DNA from: an uncultured Prevotella sp.
GTDB lineage: Bacteria > Bacteroidota > Bacteroidia > Bacteroidales > Bacteroidaceae
Direction of reading: 5' to 3'
DNA length: 64,000 nucleotides
NCBI GenBank assembly: GCA_900315775.1
Contig: ONAJ01000002.1
Coordinates: forward strand, 1 to 64,000
Part shown: piece by piece, positions 27,026 through 36,168 of the stretch
Position numbering within the stretch: the stretch's first letter is position 1
How the letters are laid out: every line of letters begins with the position of its first letter
Position numbers and translations under genes: made by a program
Notes under the pieces: generated by a model
Told to the model about the DNA's origin: nothing
The model's database searches: none
The model's input: the letters and a program-made list of their open reading frames with translations, nothing else

Positions 27026-28459
27026 ATGAAAACAAAAAAGAAAGAAACCAACCCGCGTCTGCAGTGGGTAAAATTTATAGTAGCACTAATACTCTATTTA
27101 GCTTTTCTCTATTGGGTAAAGAGCTGGTGGGGACTTTTGGTAGTACCGTTTATCTTCGACGTTTACATCACTAAGAAGATTCGTTGGCAGTGGTGGAAGG
27201 AGTCCGAAGGACCAGTAAAGTGGATAATGTCGTGGGTCGATGCCCTCGTCTTCGCTCTCGTAGCAGTATATTTTATTAACCTCTTCTTCTTCCAGAACTA
27301 CGTCATCCCCTCAAGTTCGTTAGAGAAATCACTGCTCACGGGCGACTATCTCTTCGTGTCTAAGGTGTCCTATGGACCCAGAATACCCGAGACTCCGTTG
27401 ACAATGCCTCTTACGCAACACACACTGCCTGTCTTTGAGTGTAAGTCGTACATAGAGTGGCCTCACTGGGAGTACCGTCGTGTCAAAGGACTGGGTAAGG
27501 TAGAACTCAACGACATCGTGGTGTTCAACTATCCTGCTGGCGACACCCTCGTAAGCAATATACAGTATCAGGCTGCCGACTACTATCAGATGTGCTACTC
27601 CTTCGGTAGTCAGCTGATAGAGAATGCCCCTAATGTAGATTCGTTAAATGCCCAGCAGCGATGGAACTACTATAAGTTTGTTTATGATGCAGGTCGTCAG
27701 TATATAAAGAACAACGAATCTATCTACGGCGAGGTGATGACACGTCCTGCAGACCGTCGCGAGAACTACGTGAAGCGTTGTGTGGGACTTCCCGGACAGA
27801 CACTCCAGATAAAGGACCGCATCGTTTATCTCGACGGCAAGGCTAACAAGGAGCCCGATAATGTGCAATATACCTACATCGTGAAGCTCAAAGCAAACAT
27901 CCCCGATGAGCTGATGAAGGAGTTGGGAATATCTATGGAGGACCTTGTAAGTCTTAACCAGAACGGTTTTATGCCACTCACAAAACGTGCTGTCAAAGAG
28001 CTCAAAGCACGCAAGGACCTTGTGGAGTCGATAACGTTGAACACTGAGGCAACGAAGAGCGACATATATCCGCTTAATGGTAATCTCGGTTGGACACGCG
28101 ACAACTACGGACCGGTATGGATTCCCCAGAAGGGTAAGAGCATCACTCTGACACTCGATAATATTGCTATCTACGAACGTCCTATCAAGGTTTACGAGAA
28201 CAACGACCTCGAGGTGAAGGACGGCAAGATATTTATCAACGGCAAGCAGACAAATAAGTACACCTTTAAGATGGACTACTACTGGATGATGGGCGACAAC
28301 CGTCATAACTCTGCCGACTCCCGCTATTGGGGCTTCGTGCCAGAGGACCACATCGTAGGAAAGCCTATCTTTATCTGGTGGTCGTCAGACCCCGACCGCA
28401 GCGGTTTCGGCGGTATTCGTTGGCATCGCCTGTTCCGTTGGGTTGATAATATCAAATAA
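27026..28459 (+). CDS. lepB: Signal peptidase I (LepB), large Bacteroidetes form
   Basis: 477 residues, longer than the E. coli enzyme because of periplasmic insertions common in Bacteroidetes. Two or three membrane segments occupy residues 14-50 and 70-90. The catalytic serine is in VIPSSSLEKSL (Ser 98, the SM-equivalent), the lysine in ENYVKRCVGLPGQ near residue 250, and box E is GDNRHNSADSRYWG. It removes signal peptides on the periplasmic face. The stop overlaps the wbqC start. Confidence 0.94.
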   Translation: MKTKKKETNPRLQWVKFIVALILYLAFLYWVKSWWGLLVVPFIFDVYITKKIRWQWWKESEGPVKWIMSWVDALVFALVAVYFINLFFFQNYVIPSSSLEKSLLTGDYLFVSKVSYGPRIPETPLTMPLTQHTLPVFECKSYIEWPHWEYRRVKGLGKVELNDIVVFNYPAGDTLVSNIQYQAADYYQMCYSFGSQLIENAPNVDSLNAQQRWNYYKFVYDAGRQYIKNNESIYGEVMTRPADRRENYVKRCVGLPGQTLQIKDRIVYLDGKANKEPDNVQYTYIVKLKANIPDELMKELGISMEDLVSLNQNGFMPLTKRAVKELKARKDLVESITLNTEATKSDIYPLNGNLGWTRDNYGPVWIPQKGKSITLTLDNIAIYERPIKVYENNDLEVKDGKIFINGKQTNKYTFKMDYYWMMGDNRHNSADSRYWGFVPEDHIVGKPIFIWWSSDPDRSGFGGIRWHRLFRWVDNIK

Positions 28460-29037
28460 TGGTGACGACACTTCATACAACATTTTTCGGACCTGTGCAG
28501 TGGTATCAACAGCTGTATAGGTCCGAAGGCGTTTTTATCAATCCTGACGAACCATACCAGAAACAGACAGTCCGCAACCACTGTCTTATAGCGGCACCCA
28601 ATGGTGTTCAGAAACTCACTGTTCCCATAGAACATCCATCACCCACCCAGCACCCATCACCTATCAGCCAAATCCGCATCTCCTCACACGGCAACTGGCA
28701 GCGGCAGCACTGGCACGCACTGCAGACAGCCTATGGCGATAGTCCGTTCTTTATATATTATGAGGACGACATACGTCCGTTCTTTTACGAAGATCGTTGG
28801 GAATATCTTTTCGATTACAATATGGATATCATGAAGAAGATGTGTGAACTTCTTGATATCCAGCCGAACTTTGTAGAGACCCCTCCATCACCCATCACCC
28901 AAAACCCATCACTCATCCCCCATCACCCAACAAAACCTTATTACCAGGTGTTCCGTGAGCGCCACGGTTTCCTGCCAAACCTCAGCATCCTCGACCTTCT
29001 GTTCAATATGGGTAATGAGGCGATATTATTTTTGTAA
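28459..29037 (+). CDS. WbqC family protein with two in-frame heptamer-repeat inserts
   Basis: 192 residues of the WbqC-like family (PF08889 type): FFGPVQWYQQLYRSEGV, NHCLIAAPNGVQKLTVPI, HWHALQTAYGDSPFFIYYEDD and FLPNLSILDLLFNMG. Its role in surface polysaccharide synthesis is suspected from the founding member only. Two Pro/Ser/His-rich inserts, HPSPTQHPSPISQ and PPSPITQNPSLIPHHP, are encoded by 7-bp-period DNA at 28637-28671 and 28886-28934. The conserved family blocks are intact around them, so the inserts are probably tolerated in loops. Confidence 0.87.
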   Translation: MVTTLHTTFFGPVQWYQQLYRSEGVFINPDEPYQKQTVRNHCLIAAPNGVQKLTVPIEHPSPTQHPSPISQIRISSHGNWQRQHWHALQTAYGDSPFFIYYEDDIRPFFYEDRWEYLFDYNMDIMKKMCELLDIQPNFVETPPSPITQNPSLIPHHPTKPYYQVFRERHGFLPNLSILDLLFNMGNEAILFL

Positions 29038-29062
29038 CATAATGTTGAATTTCGAACAATTA

Positions 29063-29094
29063 TTTGGTGTTTATAAAAAAACTCTTTATCTTTG
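29063..29094 (+). promoter_or_regulatory. Promoter TTTG-N20-TATCTTTG
   Basis: TTTG at 29063-29066 and TATCTTTG at 29087-29094, 33 bp before the lipoprotein start at 29128. Confidence 0.85.
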
Positions 29095-29127
29095 TCCCGA
29101 ATATGTTATCTTAATAATTAAATGCTT

Positions 29128-30750
29128 ATGAAAAAGTATCTTGCATTATTTGTTTCAGCAATAACGATTATTGCAATGTCTTCGTGTAGCGACAGTAGTA
29201 GCGACAATGGCGGCGGCGGTGGCGGCGGTAGCAGCAGTCTGACTGTTTCCAGTCTCGCAGTGAAGGGCGGTTCTATCATCGGTGCCAAGGCGCTGGCAGT
29301 AGCATCCAAGAACTCTTCTTCGAATAAGGCAAAGGGCTCGCGAGCCGACATGACCGATAGCGATGCAGAGACAGTGGACGTGTTATATAAGGTTTCTTCA
29401 GACGGTAAGTTCATCGAGGTGAACTATACCTTTGAGGTAGAGTTCGTAGAAACAACCGAGGGCGAGGATGGTAAGAAACAGAAAGAGTACTTTACGCAGC
29501 AGATACAGTCGAGTTTGCAGATACATCCGAACTTCGTATATGATATAGCAGATGACTATCTGTGGCTGGCCAACTGTTTCTTCTATATCCCAGGTTATGA
29601 ATCAATGGAGAATAATGCTGTGAAGAAAGCGCTCACCAAGATTCGTGATGAGTACAACACAGCACACCGTGCAACCCATGGCGGACAGTACATAATCCGC
29701 AAGAGTGACGGGGTGATGTTCACTTGGGAGATTGCTGACGGAGCGCCAAAGGATATGAGTGACGGATACAATCCTCCGTCGATGCTTTTCGGATGGCTTC
29801 ACTCTGCAAGTAACAAGGTATATGTACGCGAGGGCGGATACTTTAAGAGGAATTATCCCCACGGACGTGTGGTACGTCTCGACTTCAATGGTACGACAGT
29901 AAAGGGTACTGAGGTTATTCCACTGTCTAAAGACGTATGTAGTATACTTCCTGCCGAGAACAACAATCTTGGAGTAGTGGTTACGAAGGTGGTTACCGAA
30001 GGTAATGAGACAAAGCAATTCCCCTCACCCTATGTATTTGTCACATCGTCGAATAAACTCGTCCCACTGAATGTAGGCACATACGATGTGGACCATATCT
30101 ATTGGTCGCTGCTTTCTATAAACGGAACACTCTACGCAATGGAGAACTATCATCGAGGTGATGCTAATCCAGGTGCCAACATACTGAGGTTCTACAGGGT
30201 AAATGTTAATGGCGACGAGGCAAGAGTTGGTGATGCTGTAGCAAGCCTTGAAACCTCTGTTGGCTGGTACGACGATAAGTTCTTCGGTGTTGGAGCCTCT
30301 ACCGATAAGACTTCCTTTACCTTCTTCACTCAGGACTATCAGAACGACTGGAAAGCAGTTATAAATACGTTCTATCCTGATGAGAAGAGAATTAGTAGTC
30401 GTTATCTGCCCGATCACTATAACGAAAACAGCGGCTTATATGTCGACGGTATCGCCTGCAACGAACCTACCGAGCAGGGATTCTATGTCTGTGATCTTTC
30501 GAAGGACCAGGCAGAGTATGTTACCATCGACTGGAGCGGCGTACAGCAGTACAAGGCACAGGTGCAGAATCTTGAGGCGGTACACTTCGAAGCAGCAAAT
30601 ATGTCGGAGAAATACGTGGGAAAGACCGCTGATGGTAAGATGTACACATTCTGGGTACCAATAACCGGCGAGAACCAAGGTAAGGCAGTGCTCTATACCG
30701 ACGAGAACGGCGATGCAGACCTCGACGTCAAGGTGCTGACAGACATTTAA
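29128..30750 (+). CDS. Unrecognised lipoprotein with Gly/Ser linker
   Basis: 540 residues. Lipobox ITIIAMSSC (Cys near 20) followed by an acidic/Ser segment and a run of seven Gly plus Ser, a flexible surface tether; the acidic residues after Cys suit Bacteroidetes surface export. The remainder alternates short strands with repeated G-x-Y/W patterns, compatible with a beta-propeller, but I recognise no family. It has its own promoter and its 3' end overlaps the convergent LOG gene by 23 bp. A second in-frame ATG lies 6 bp upstream (29122). Confidence 0.7.
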   Translation: MKKYLALFVSAITIIAMSSCSDSSSDNGGGGGGGSSSLTVSSLAVKGGSIIGAKALAVASKNSSSNKAKGSRADMTDSDAETVDVLYKVSSDGKFIEVNYTFEVEFVETTEGEDGKKQKEYFTQQIQSSLQIHPNFVYDIADDYLWLANCFFYIPGYESMENNAVKKALTKIRDEYNTAHRATHGGQYIIRKSDGVMFTWEIADGAPKDMSDGYNPPSMLFGWLHSASNKVYVREGGYFKRNYPHGRVVRLDFNGTTVKGTEVIPLSKDVCSILPAENNNLGVVVTKVVTEGNETKQFPSPYVFVTSSNKLVPLNVGTYDVDHIYWSLLSINGTLYAMENYHRGDANPGANILRFYRVNVNGDEARVGDAVASLETSVGWYDDKFFGVGASTDKTSFTFFTQDYQNDWKAVINTFYPDEKRISSRYLPDHYNENSGLYVDGIACNEPTEQGFYVCDLSKDQAEYVTIDWSGVQQYKAQVQNLEAVHFEAANMSEKYVGKTADGKMYTFWVPITGENQGKAVLYTDENGDADLDVKVLTDI

Positions 30751-31261
30751 TTTCGTCTAAGGAATTGGCGATGCGGATATAGTCGCGCCAGTTGCCACGG
30801 ATAACACCCTTGGCGGCAAGGTCGTCGAGGAGAACGATGAGCGAGTCCCAGAAGCCCTTCATGTTGTAGATGATAACGGGCTTATGGTGATAGCCTATGG
30901 TATAGGCGGCAGCGACGGTAAACACTTCGTCGAGGGTGCCTATGCCACCTGGCAGTGCTATGATAACATCACCATGTTCCAGAAGAAGGTCCTTTCGCTC
31001 GCTGAGGCTATCGCAAAATATAGCCTCGTCAACAAACTGGCTACGTTTTCCGTTCTCTTCTATGATACGTGGAATGATACCCATGGTACGGCCTCCGGCA
31101 TTGTGTGCCGCCCGTGCCACGCATTCCATCAGTCCGAGGTTGCACCCCCCGAACACTACGGTATGCTTTTGTTGCGCCAGCCAAGTCCCCAATTCCTTCG
31201 TCGCAACGAAGAAATCGGGGTCTATGTTGTTATTGGCGCTACAGAATATAGATATATTCAT
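30728..31261 (-). CDS. LOG family protein (TIGR00730; Rossmann nucleoside-monophosphate phosphoribohydrolase)
   Basis: 177 residues with the diagnostic motif PGGIGTLDEVF and the upstream VVFGGCNLGLM segment. LOG proteins cleave ribose-5-phosphate from cytokinin-type or other purine nucleotides and are often misnamed lysine decarboxylases. It starts exactly at the S46 peptidase stop (1-bp overlap) and is last in that operon. Confidence 0.9.
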   Translation of the reverse strand: MNISIFCSANNNIDPDFFVATKELGTWLAQQKHTVVFGGCNLGLMECVARAAHNAGGRTMGIIPRIIEENGKRSQFVDEAIFCDSLSERKDLLLEHGDVIIALPGGIGTLDEVFTVAAAYTIGYHHKPVIIYNMKGFWDSLIVLLDDLAAKGVIRGNWRDYIRIANSLDEIKCLSAP

Positions 31262-33375
31262 TATTTAAATATTTCTTCTACTAATCGGTCGGCGTGTCCC
31301 CAGCGATCCATCATGAAGATGACGAAGCGGATATCTACACCGATACAGCGTGCCAGACGACTGTCGAAGAAGATGTCGCTCGAGAGACTGTCCCAGTTGC
31401 CGTCGAAGGCGAGTCCTATGAGTTCGCCCTTGCCGTTGAACATCGGCGAGCCGCTGTTACCTCCGGTGATGTCGTTGTTGGTGAGGAAACAGAGTTGCAT
31501 CTTTCCTGTCTTCTTGTCGAGGTATTTTCCGAAGTCTTTGCTCGACAGCAGCTCCTGCATGATAGGCTCTGCCTTATAGTCTTCTATGCGGTCGCCCATC
31601 TTCATCTTCTCCACCAGACTCTCAGCGGTAGTGTAGTAGCCTGAAGGCTGTCCGTTGAGAAGGTATTCGCCCACCTGTCCGTATGACAGACGCATAGTAA
31701 AGTTAGCGTCAGAGTAGTGGGGCATGTCCTGCTCCATTCTTATCTTGGCAGCACAGAGGTATTTCTCCTGTGTATCTATGCTGTCGGTGACCTCAGCAAC
31801 ATTAGCAGTCAGCTCGCCCATCGTAGCCAACAGGTCTATACCCATCTGTACTGCTGGGTCCTTCATGTATTTCTTGCTGGCAGGATAAATCTTCTCGTCC
31901 TTCTTAAGCAGGTCAGTCTTTGCGTAGAGGTCGTTGACGTAAGCGGTGAAGTCGCCGTTAAACTTCTCGTCAACGGTCTTGAAGAAGTCCGGGTGGTACT
32001 TCTCGTTAACGTGTTCGCGGTAATTCTTCATCAGTGCTGCAAGAACCTCTTTATCGAGAGCCTCGTCCCATTCGTCGCTATTGTCTTTGAATACAAAATA
32101 CTGTTTCTTTGGCTTTTTAGGGTTGCCCTCTAACTTCATGCCGGTGTTAGCCTTGAAAGACCTCGACACCAGTTCGTTGGTCCTTCCGAAGGTCTCGTAG
32201 AAGTAGTAGAAGGCACGTGTGTCCTCGAAGCGCTTTGCATAGAGCTCCTCAAGTTTCTGGAAGTCCAGCTTATCCTTGTAGTAGCCCGTCTCGTCCATAT
32301 ATTTCTTTATGCGCTTCTCGTGTTCCTCTTTAAGTTGTACAATACCTACAGAGTCAATACACTTGTTCATACCCATAGAGTTCTTCCAGTAGTTGGCAGA
32401 AGAGGCATACTTTGAGTCGTACTTTATACGTACTGCCTCGCTGGCATCCATGTGGCGCTTCATGATGTCCTGTTTCAGTCCGCGAACCTGCACACGTGTG
32501 GTGTTCTCGGCGTCGCGCATCTCCTTGATACCGAACGACGAGAGATAGCGCTCCGTAGAACCAGGGTAGCCTATGGTCATAGAGAAGTCGTCAGGCTGGT
32601 AGCCGTCCATCGACACCTTTGCCCACGACTGTGGGTGGTATGGTACGTTGTCCTCAGAGTATGCTGCAGGACCGTTTGTCTTTGGGTCGGCATAGATGCG
32701 GAATACTGAGAAGTCGCATGTCTGTCGCGGCCACATCCAGTTGTCTGTGTCGCCACCAAACTTACCCATTGACTTCGGTATGGTGAACACCAGTCGTAGG
32801 TCTTTGAACACGCGATAGGTGGTAGCGTAGTACTTGTTACCCTCGTAGAAAGGTTTTATCTCTAACGTCAGCGTGGAGTCTTTCTCGAGCACCTCTTTCG
32901 ACATTGCCGTCTCTATAGAGTCAAGATACAGCTCTTTGCGCTCGTTGCTCATATACTCCAGTCCTGCTGCAAGCAACTTCTCCGTTATGTCCTCCTGACT
33001 CACCATGAAACTGACAAACATTCCCTTGTTGGGAAGCTCGTCAGCCAGCGTCTTGGCATAGAAACCGTTGAGCATATAGTCGTGCTCCACAGTAGAATGA
33101 CTTCTTATAGCCTCGAAACCACAGTGGTGGTTGGTGAATACCAATCCGTCTGGCGATACCACCACTCCCGAGCAGTAGCCCGAAAAGTTAACTACGCAGT
33201 TCTTTATGGCGTTATCGCTGAGGTACAGGTCGTCGTAGGGCATCTGAAAACCTTCCGCTTTCATCTGCTCGTAGGCTGCCTGAGGCAGGTTGTATAGCGT
33301 CCACATACCTTCGTCGGCATGTACGGGTAAGAGGGTGAGGATGCAAAATGGTAAAAGGAATAAAATCTTCTTCAT
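31261..33375 (-). CDS. S46 family dipeptidyl peptidase, DPP7-like
   Basis: 704 residues, typical S46 length, with signal peptide MKKILFLLPFCILTLLPVHA. Catalytic triad region: His in FTNHHCGFEA (83/84), Asp in KFGGDTDNWMWPR, Ser in NDITGGNSGSP (Ser 641). The residue 18 after the serine, which is Arg in DPP11 and sets acidic P1 preference, is Gly here (GLAFDGNW, Gly 659), so a DPP7-type hydrophobic preference is inferred. It releases dipeptides in the periplasm for amino-acid fermentation. Third gene of the spmAB-flippase-S46-LOG run. Confidence 0.92.
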   Translation of the reverse strand: MKKILFLLPFCILTLLPVHADEGMWTLYNLPQAAYEQMKAEGFQMPYDDLYLSDNAIKNCVVNFSGYCSGVVVSPDGLVFTNHHCGFEAIRSHSTVEHDYMLNGFYAKTLADELPNKGMFVSFMVSQEDITEKLLAAGLEYMSNERKELYLDSIETAMSKEVLEKDSTLTLEIKPFYEGNKYYATTYRVFKDLRLVFTIPKSMGKFGGDTDNWMWPRQTCDFSVFRIYADPKTNGPAAYSEDNVPYHPQSWAKVSMDGYQPDDFSMTIGYPGSTERYLSSFGIKEMRDAENTTRVQVRGLKQDIMKRHMDASEAVRIKYDSKYASSANYWKNSMGMNKCIDSVGIVQLKEEHEKRIKKYMDETGYYKDKLDFQKLEELYAKRFEDTRAFYYFYETFGRTNELVSRSFKANTGMKLEGNPKKPKKQYFVFKDNSDEWDEALDKEVLAALMKNYREHVNEKYHPDFFKTVDEKFNGDFTAYVNDLYAKTDLLKKDEKIYPASKKYMKDPAVQMGIDLLATMGELTANVAEVTDSIDTQEKYLCAAKIRMEQDMPHYSDANFTMRLSYGQVGEYLLNGQPSGYYTTAESLVEKMKMGDRIEDYKAEPIMQELLSSKDFGKYLDKKTGKMQLCFLTNNDITGGNSGSPMFNGKGELIGLAFDGNWDSLSSDIFFDSRLARCIGVDIRFVIFMMDRWGHADRLVEEIFK

Positions 33376-33378
33376 ATA

Positions 33379-34800
33379 TTATTTTTTTATTAGTTTTTCT
33401 TTCTTTACGATGTACAGCGCGAAGAGTGCTATGCACACAGTGTTAAAGATCAGCGATGCCAATCCTAACTGGAATTGTTCTTCGTTAATGTATATCAGTG
33501 CTGTAAGGATAGCCGTCATGAGGACGTATATCGCTATGTCCTTCATAGGGTAGGGAATAGGGTTCTTCTTCTGTCCCACGAAATAGCTCAGCACCATAGC
33601 TGTTCCGTAGCCGGCAACACCACCCCAGGCGCAAGCCCAGTAGCCGTACTCCGGAATGAAGATGATGTTTACGGCAAACAGCACCAGACAGCCCGCCAGC
33701 GAGAACCAGGCACCATAGATGGTCTTGTCGATGAGTTTATACCAGAACGACAGGTTGAAATAAACGCCCATCATAATCTCGGCAACCATAACGATAGGCA
33801 CTACACCCAGTCCTTCACGATAGTCCTCACCTATTATATATTGCAGAAGGGGCATCCATCCCACAACACACAGGAAGGCAAGCAGCGTGAAGATGAGGAA
33901 GTACTTCATTGCCGCAGCGTAGTACTCGGTCTTGTCGGCATCCTTGTTCTTCGCAAAGACTATAGGCTCATAGGCATAACGGAATGCCTGGGTTATCAGC
34001 GCCATAATCATTGCAATCTTTACACAACTGCCATAGACGCCAAGCTGCACGTTGGCTTCTGCCTTGTCGGGATATACCAACGGGAAGATAATCTTGTCGG
34101 CTACCTGATTCAATATGCCGGCAATGCCAAGGATGAGTATTGGCCACGAGTAGCTGAACATCTTCTTCATCAGGGCGCCGTCGAAATGCCAGCTGGTGCG
34201 CAGCAGGTCGGGAATAAAGAACAGCGTGATGAAACTTGTACACAGCAGGTTGATGAAGAACACATAGAATACCGATGTCTTGCCCAACCATACGAAGTAA
34301 ACCAGGTTAAGTCCGATGTTGAGGAAGATGTACAGCAGTTTCAGCGACGCAAAGCGGATAGCACGCTTCTGGTATCTCAGATAACTGAAGGGCAACGCCT
34401 GGATGGCGTCAAGTGCTACGACGGTAGCCATCATCGTCAGGTATTCCGGATGGGCAGCATAGTCGAGCGCACTGCTTATAGGGTCTATAAAACCGAATAT
34501 AAGCAGCAGGAAGACGGCTGTCAGTGAACCCACCGTAGCGAATGCTGTGGAGAAAACGGTGTCCGACTTATACTTCTCATCGTTGGCAAAACGGAACAGC
34601 GTGGTCTCCATACCAAAGGTGAGCAGTACCAGTATGAGTGCCGTGTAGGCATACACATTGGTGCTGATGCCGTAGTCGCCCGAGTCTTTGGGCATATAGT
34701 GCGTGTAGAGCGGTACGAGCAGGTAGTTCAGAAATCTGCCTACGATGCTCGACATTCCGTATATTGCTGTATCCTTAGCAAGTGATTTCAGATTTGCCAT
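33379..34800 (-). CDS. Polysaccharide/lipid-linked oligosaccharide flippase (MATE/Wzx-like)
   Basis: 473 residues with about 12-14 hydrophobic helices and the N-terminal pattern LAKDTAIYGMSSIVGRFLNYLLVPLYT of the polysaccharide-biosynthesis exporter family. It is expected to flip undecaprenyl-linked glycans across the inner membrane. No glycosyltransferases are adjacent; it lies 3 bp upstream of the S46 gene and 4 bp after spmAB. Confidence 0.88.
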   Translation of the reverse strand: MANLKSLAKDTAIYGMSSIVGRFLNYLLVPLYTHYMPKDSGDYGISTNVYAYTALILVLLTFGMETTLFRFANDEKYKSDTVFSTAFATVGSLTAVFLLLIFGFIDPISSALDYAAHPEYLTMMATVVALDAIQALPFSYLRYQKRAIRFASLKLLYIFLNIGLNLVYFVWLGKTSVFYVFFINLLCTSFITLFFIPDLLRTSWHFDGALMKKMFSYSWPILILGIAGILNQVADKIIFPLVYPDKAEANVQLGVYGSCVKIAMIMALITQAFRYAYEPIVFAKNKDADKTEYYAAAMKYFLIFTLLAFLCVVGWMPLLQYIIGEDYREGLGVVPIVMVAEIMMGVYFNLSFWYKLIDKTIYGAWFSLAGCLVLFAVNIIFIPEYGYWACAWGGVAGYGTAMVLSYFVGQKKNPIPYPMKDIAIYVLMTAILTALIYINEEQFQLGLASLIFNTVCIALFALYIVKKEKLIKK

Positions 34801-34804
34801 ATTC

Positions 34805-36034
34805 TTAGAAGAACAAGTAACAGATACCTATCGCAGCAATGATTCCTGCAAGGTCGGCAAGCAGTCCGCAAGCCACAGCATGACGGGTGTAGCGGACACC
34901 CACACTACCGAAATACACAGCGAGGATGTAGAACGTAGTGTCGGTACTTCCCTGGAACACACACGACAGCCTTCCCACGAAGGAGTCGGCACCGTATGTC
35001 GTCATTGCGTCAACCATAAGTCCGCGGGCACCACTTCCCGAGAGGGGCTTCATGAGTGCAGTAGGCAGCGCTCCCACAAAGTCGGTGTCGCCTCCCAACG
35101 CACTTACCGTCCAGCTGATGCCGCTGATGAGTGTGTCCATAGCCCCTGAGGCACGGAACACTCCTATGCCCACGAGTATTGCTATGAGGTATGGTATTAT
35201 GCGTACTGCGGTCTCGAAACCCGCCTTAGCACCTTCTATGAAGGCGTCATAGACGTTAACCTTCTTGCGCATGCCGGAGACGATGAAGCTTACTATTATT
35301 CCCATCAGCAGGAAGTTGGCACCTACAGTGCTTACGGCGTTCATCGACTCCTTGCTCATCTGCGAGAAACCCCATATCACACTCGCCACCACAAGACACG
35401 CTCCTCCAAGTCCTAACAGCAACGTGCGGTTAAACAGGTTTATGCGCTGGTAAATACTAGTTATTACAATACCCGAGATGGTCGATATAAACGTAGCCAA
35501 CAGTATAGGCACGAAGATGTCGCTGGGCTGTGCAGCACCCATCTGTGCCCTATATACCATGATGCTCACAGGAATAAGTGTCAGTCCCGACGTGTTGAGC
35601 ACAAGGAACATAATCATCGGGTTCGACGCCGTATCCTTCTTGGGATTCAACTCCTGCAACTGCTCCATAGCCTTCAGACCAAGTGGCGTCGCAGCGTTGT
35701 CAAGTCCTAACATGTTTGCCGCAATGTTCATAAAGATACTTCCCGTCACGGGATGCCCCTTGGGAATGTCGGGGAAAAGTTTCGAGAACAGCGGTGTCAG
35801 CACGCGAGCCAACACATTCACAATGCCGCCCTTCTCGCCAATCTTCATGATGCCGAGCCACAGGGACAAGACTCCCGTCAGTCCCAACGAAATCTCAAAG
35901 GCGGTCTTCGACGAATCGAAGGTAGAATTCATGATAGCAGGGAAAACTTCCATGTCTCCGAGAACGATAAAACGGAACAGGGCAATGATAAATGCTATGA
36001 TGAAAAAAGCTATCCAAATATAATTTAGTACCAT
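34805..36034 (-). CDS. SpmA-SpmB fusion (nucleoside-recognition domain membrane protein)
   Basis: 409 residues from the ATG at 36034. Two nucleoside-recognition (Gate) domains: the N-terminal half resembles SpmA (IMNSTFDSSKTAFEISLGLTG is within about residues 34-54; NMLGLDNAATPLGLKAM later) and the C-terminal half resembles SpmB (GAKAGFETAVRIIPYL, PLSGSGARGL, FQGSTDTTFY). In Bacillus the separate proteins affect spore maturation; in non-sporing Bacteroidetes the role is unknown, probably transport. The longer open frame begins upstream of the promoter, so the internal ATG was chosen. Confidence 0.88.
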   Translation of the reverse strand: MVLNYIWIAFFIIAFIIALFRFIVLGDMEVFPAIMNSTFDSSKTAFEISLGLTGVLSLWLGIMKIGEKGGIVNVLARVLTPLFSKLFPDIPKGHPVTGSIFMNIAANMLGLDNAATPLGLKAMEQLQELNPKKDTASNPMIMFLVLNTSGLTLIPVSIMVYRAQMGAAQPSDIFVPILLATFISTISGIVITSIYQRINLFNRTLLLGLGGACLVVASVIWGFSQMSKESMNAVSTVGANFLLMGIIVSFIVSGMRKKVNVYDAFIEGAKAGFETAVRIIPYLIAILVGIGVFRASGAMDTLISGISWTVSALGGDTDFVGALPTALMKPLSGSGARGLMVDAMTTYGADSFVGRLSCVFQGSTDTTFYILAVYFGSVGVRYTRHAVACGLLADLAGIIAAIGICYLFF

Positions 36035-36043
36035 AATTGCGTG

Positions 36044-36051
36044 CAAAGGTA
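36044..36051 (-). promoter_or_regulatory. -7 element TACCTTTG for spmAB operon
   Basis: Read on the minus strand 9 bp before the ATG at 36034. The upstream region is an A-rich 7-bp-period tract rather than a clear TTTG. Confidence 0.75.
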
Positions 36052-36088
36052 GTAAAAAGAAAAAAAGTAAAAAAGCAAAAAGCAAAAA

Positions 36089-36123
36089 ATTATGCATTAT
36101 GAATTATGCATTATGAATTAAAA
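36089..36123. repeat. 7-bp-period repeat (ATTATGC/ATTATGA x4)
   Basis: Units ATTATGC, ATTATGA, ATTATGC, ATTATGA, ATTAAAA, preceded by A-rich units ending in GC (36070-36088). Located between divergent promoters. Confidence 0.9.
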
Positions 36124-36127
36124 GTAT

Positions 36128-36135
36128 TACCTTTG
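36128..36135 (+). promoter_or_regulatory. -7 element TACCTTTG for the gene at 36169
   Basis: Box 33 bp before the chosen ATG at 36169, immediately after a heptamer-repeat tract; no canonical TTTG upstream. Confidence 0.75.
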
Positions 36136-36168
36136 CCCCCGAAAAGTTATAACTTCAAGAAAACGATT

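Noticed and set aside
29209..29240. GGC-rich run in the lipoprotein gene considered as a phase-variation tract
   Set aside because: The unit is three bases and codes for a Gly linker, so unit changes keep the frame; simple tether.
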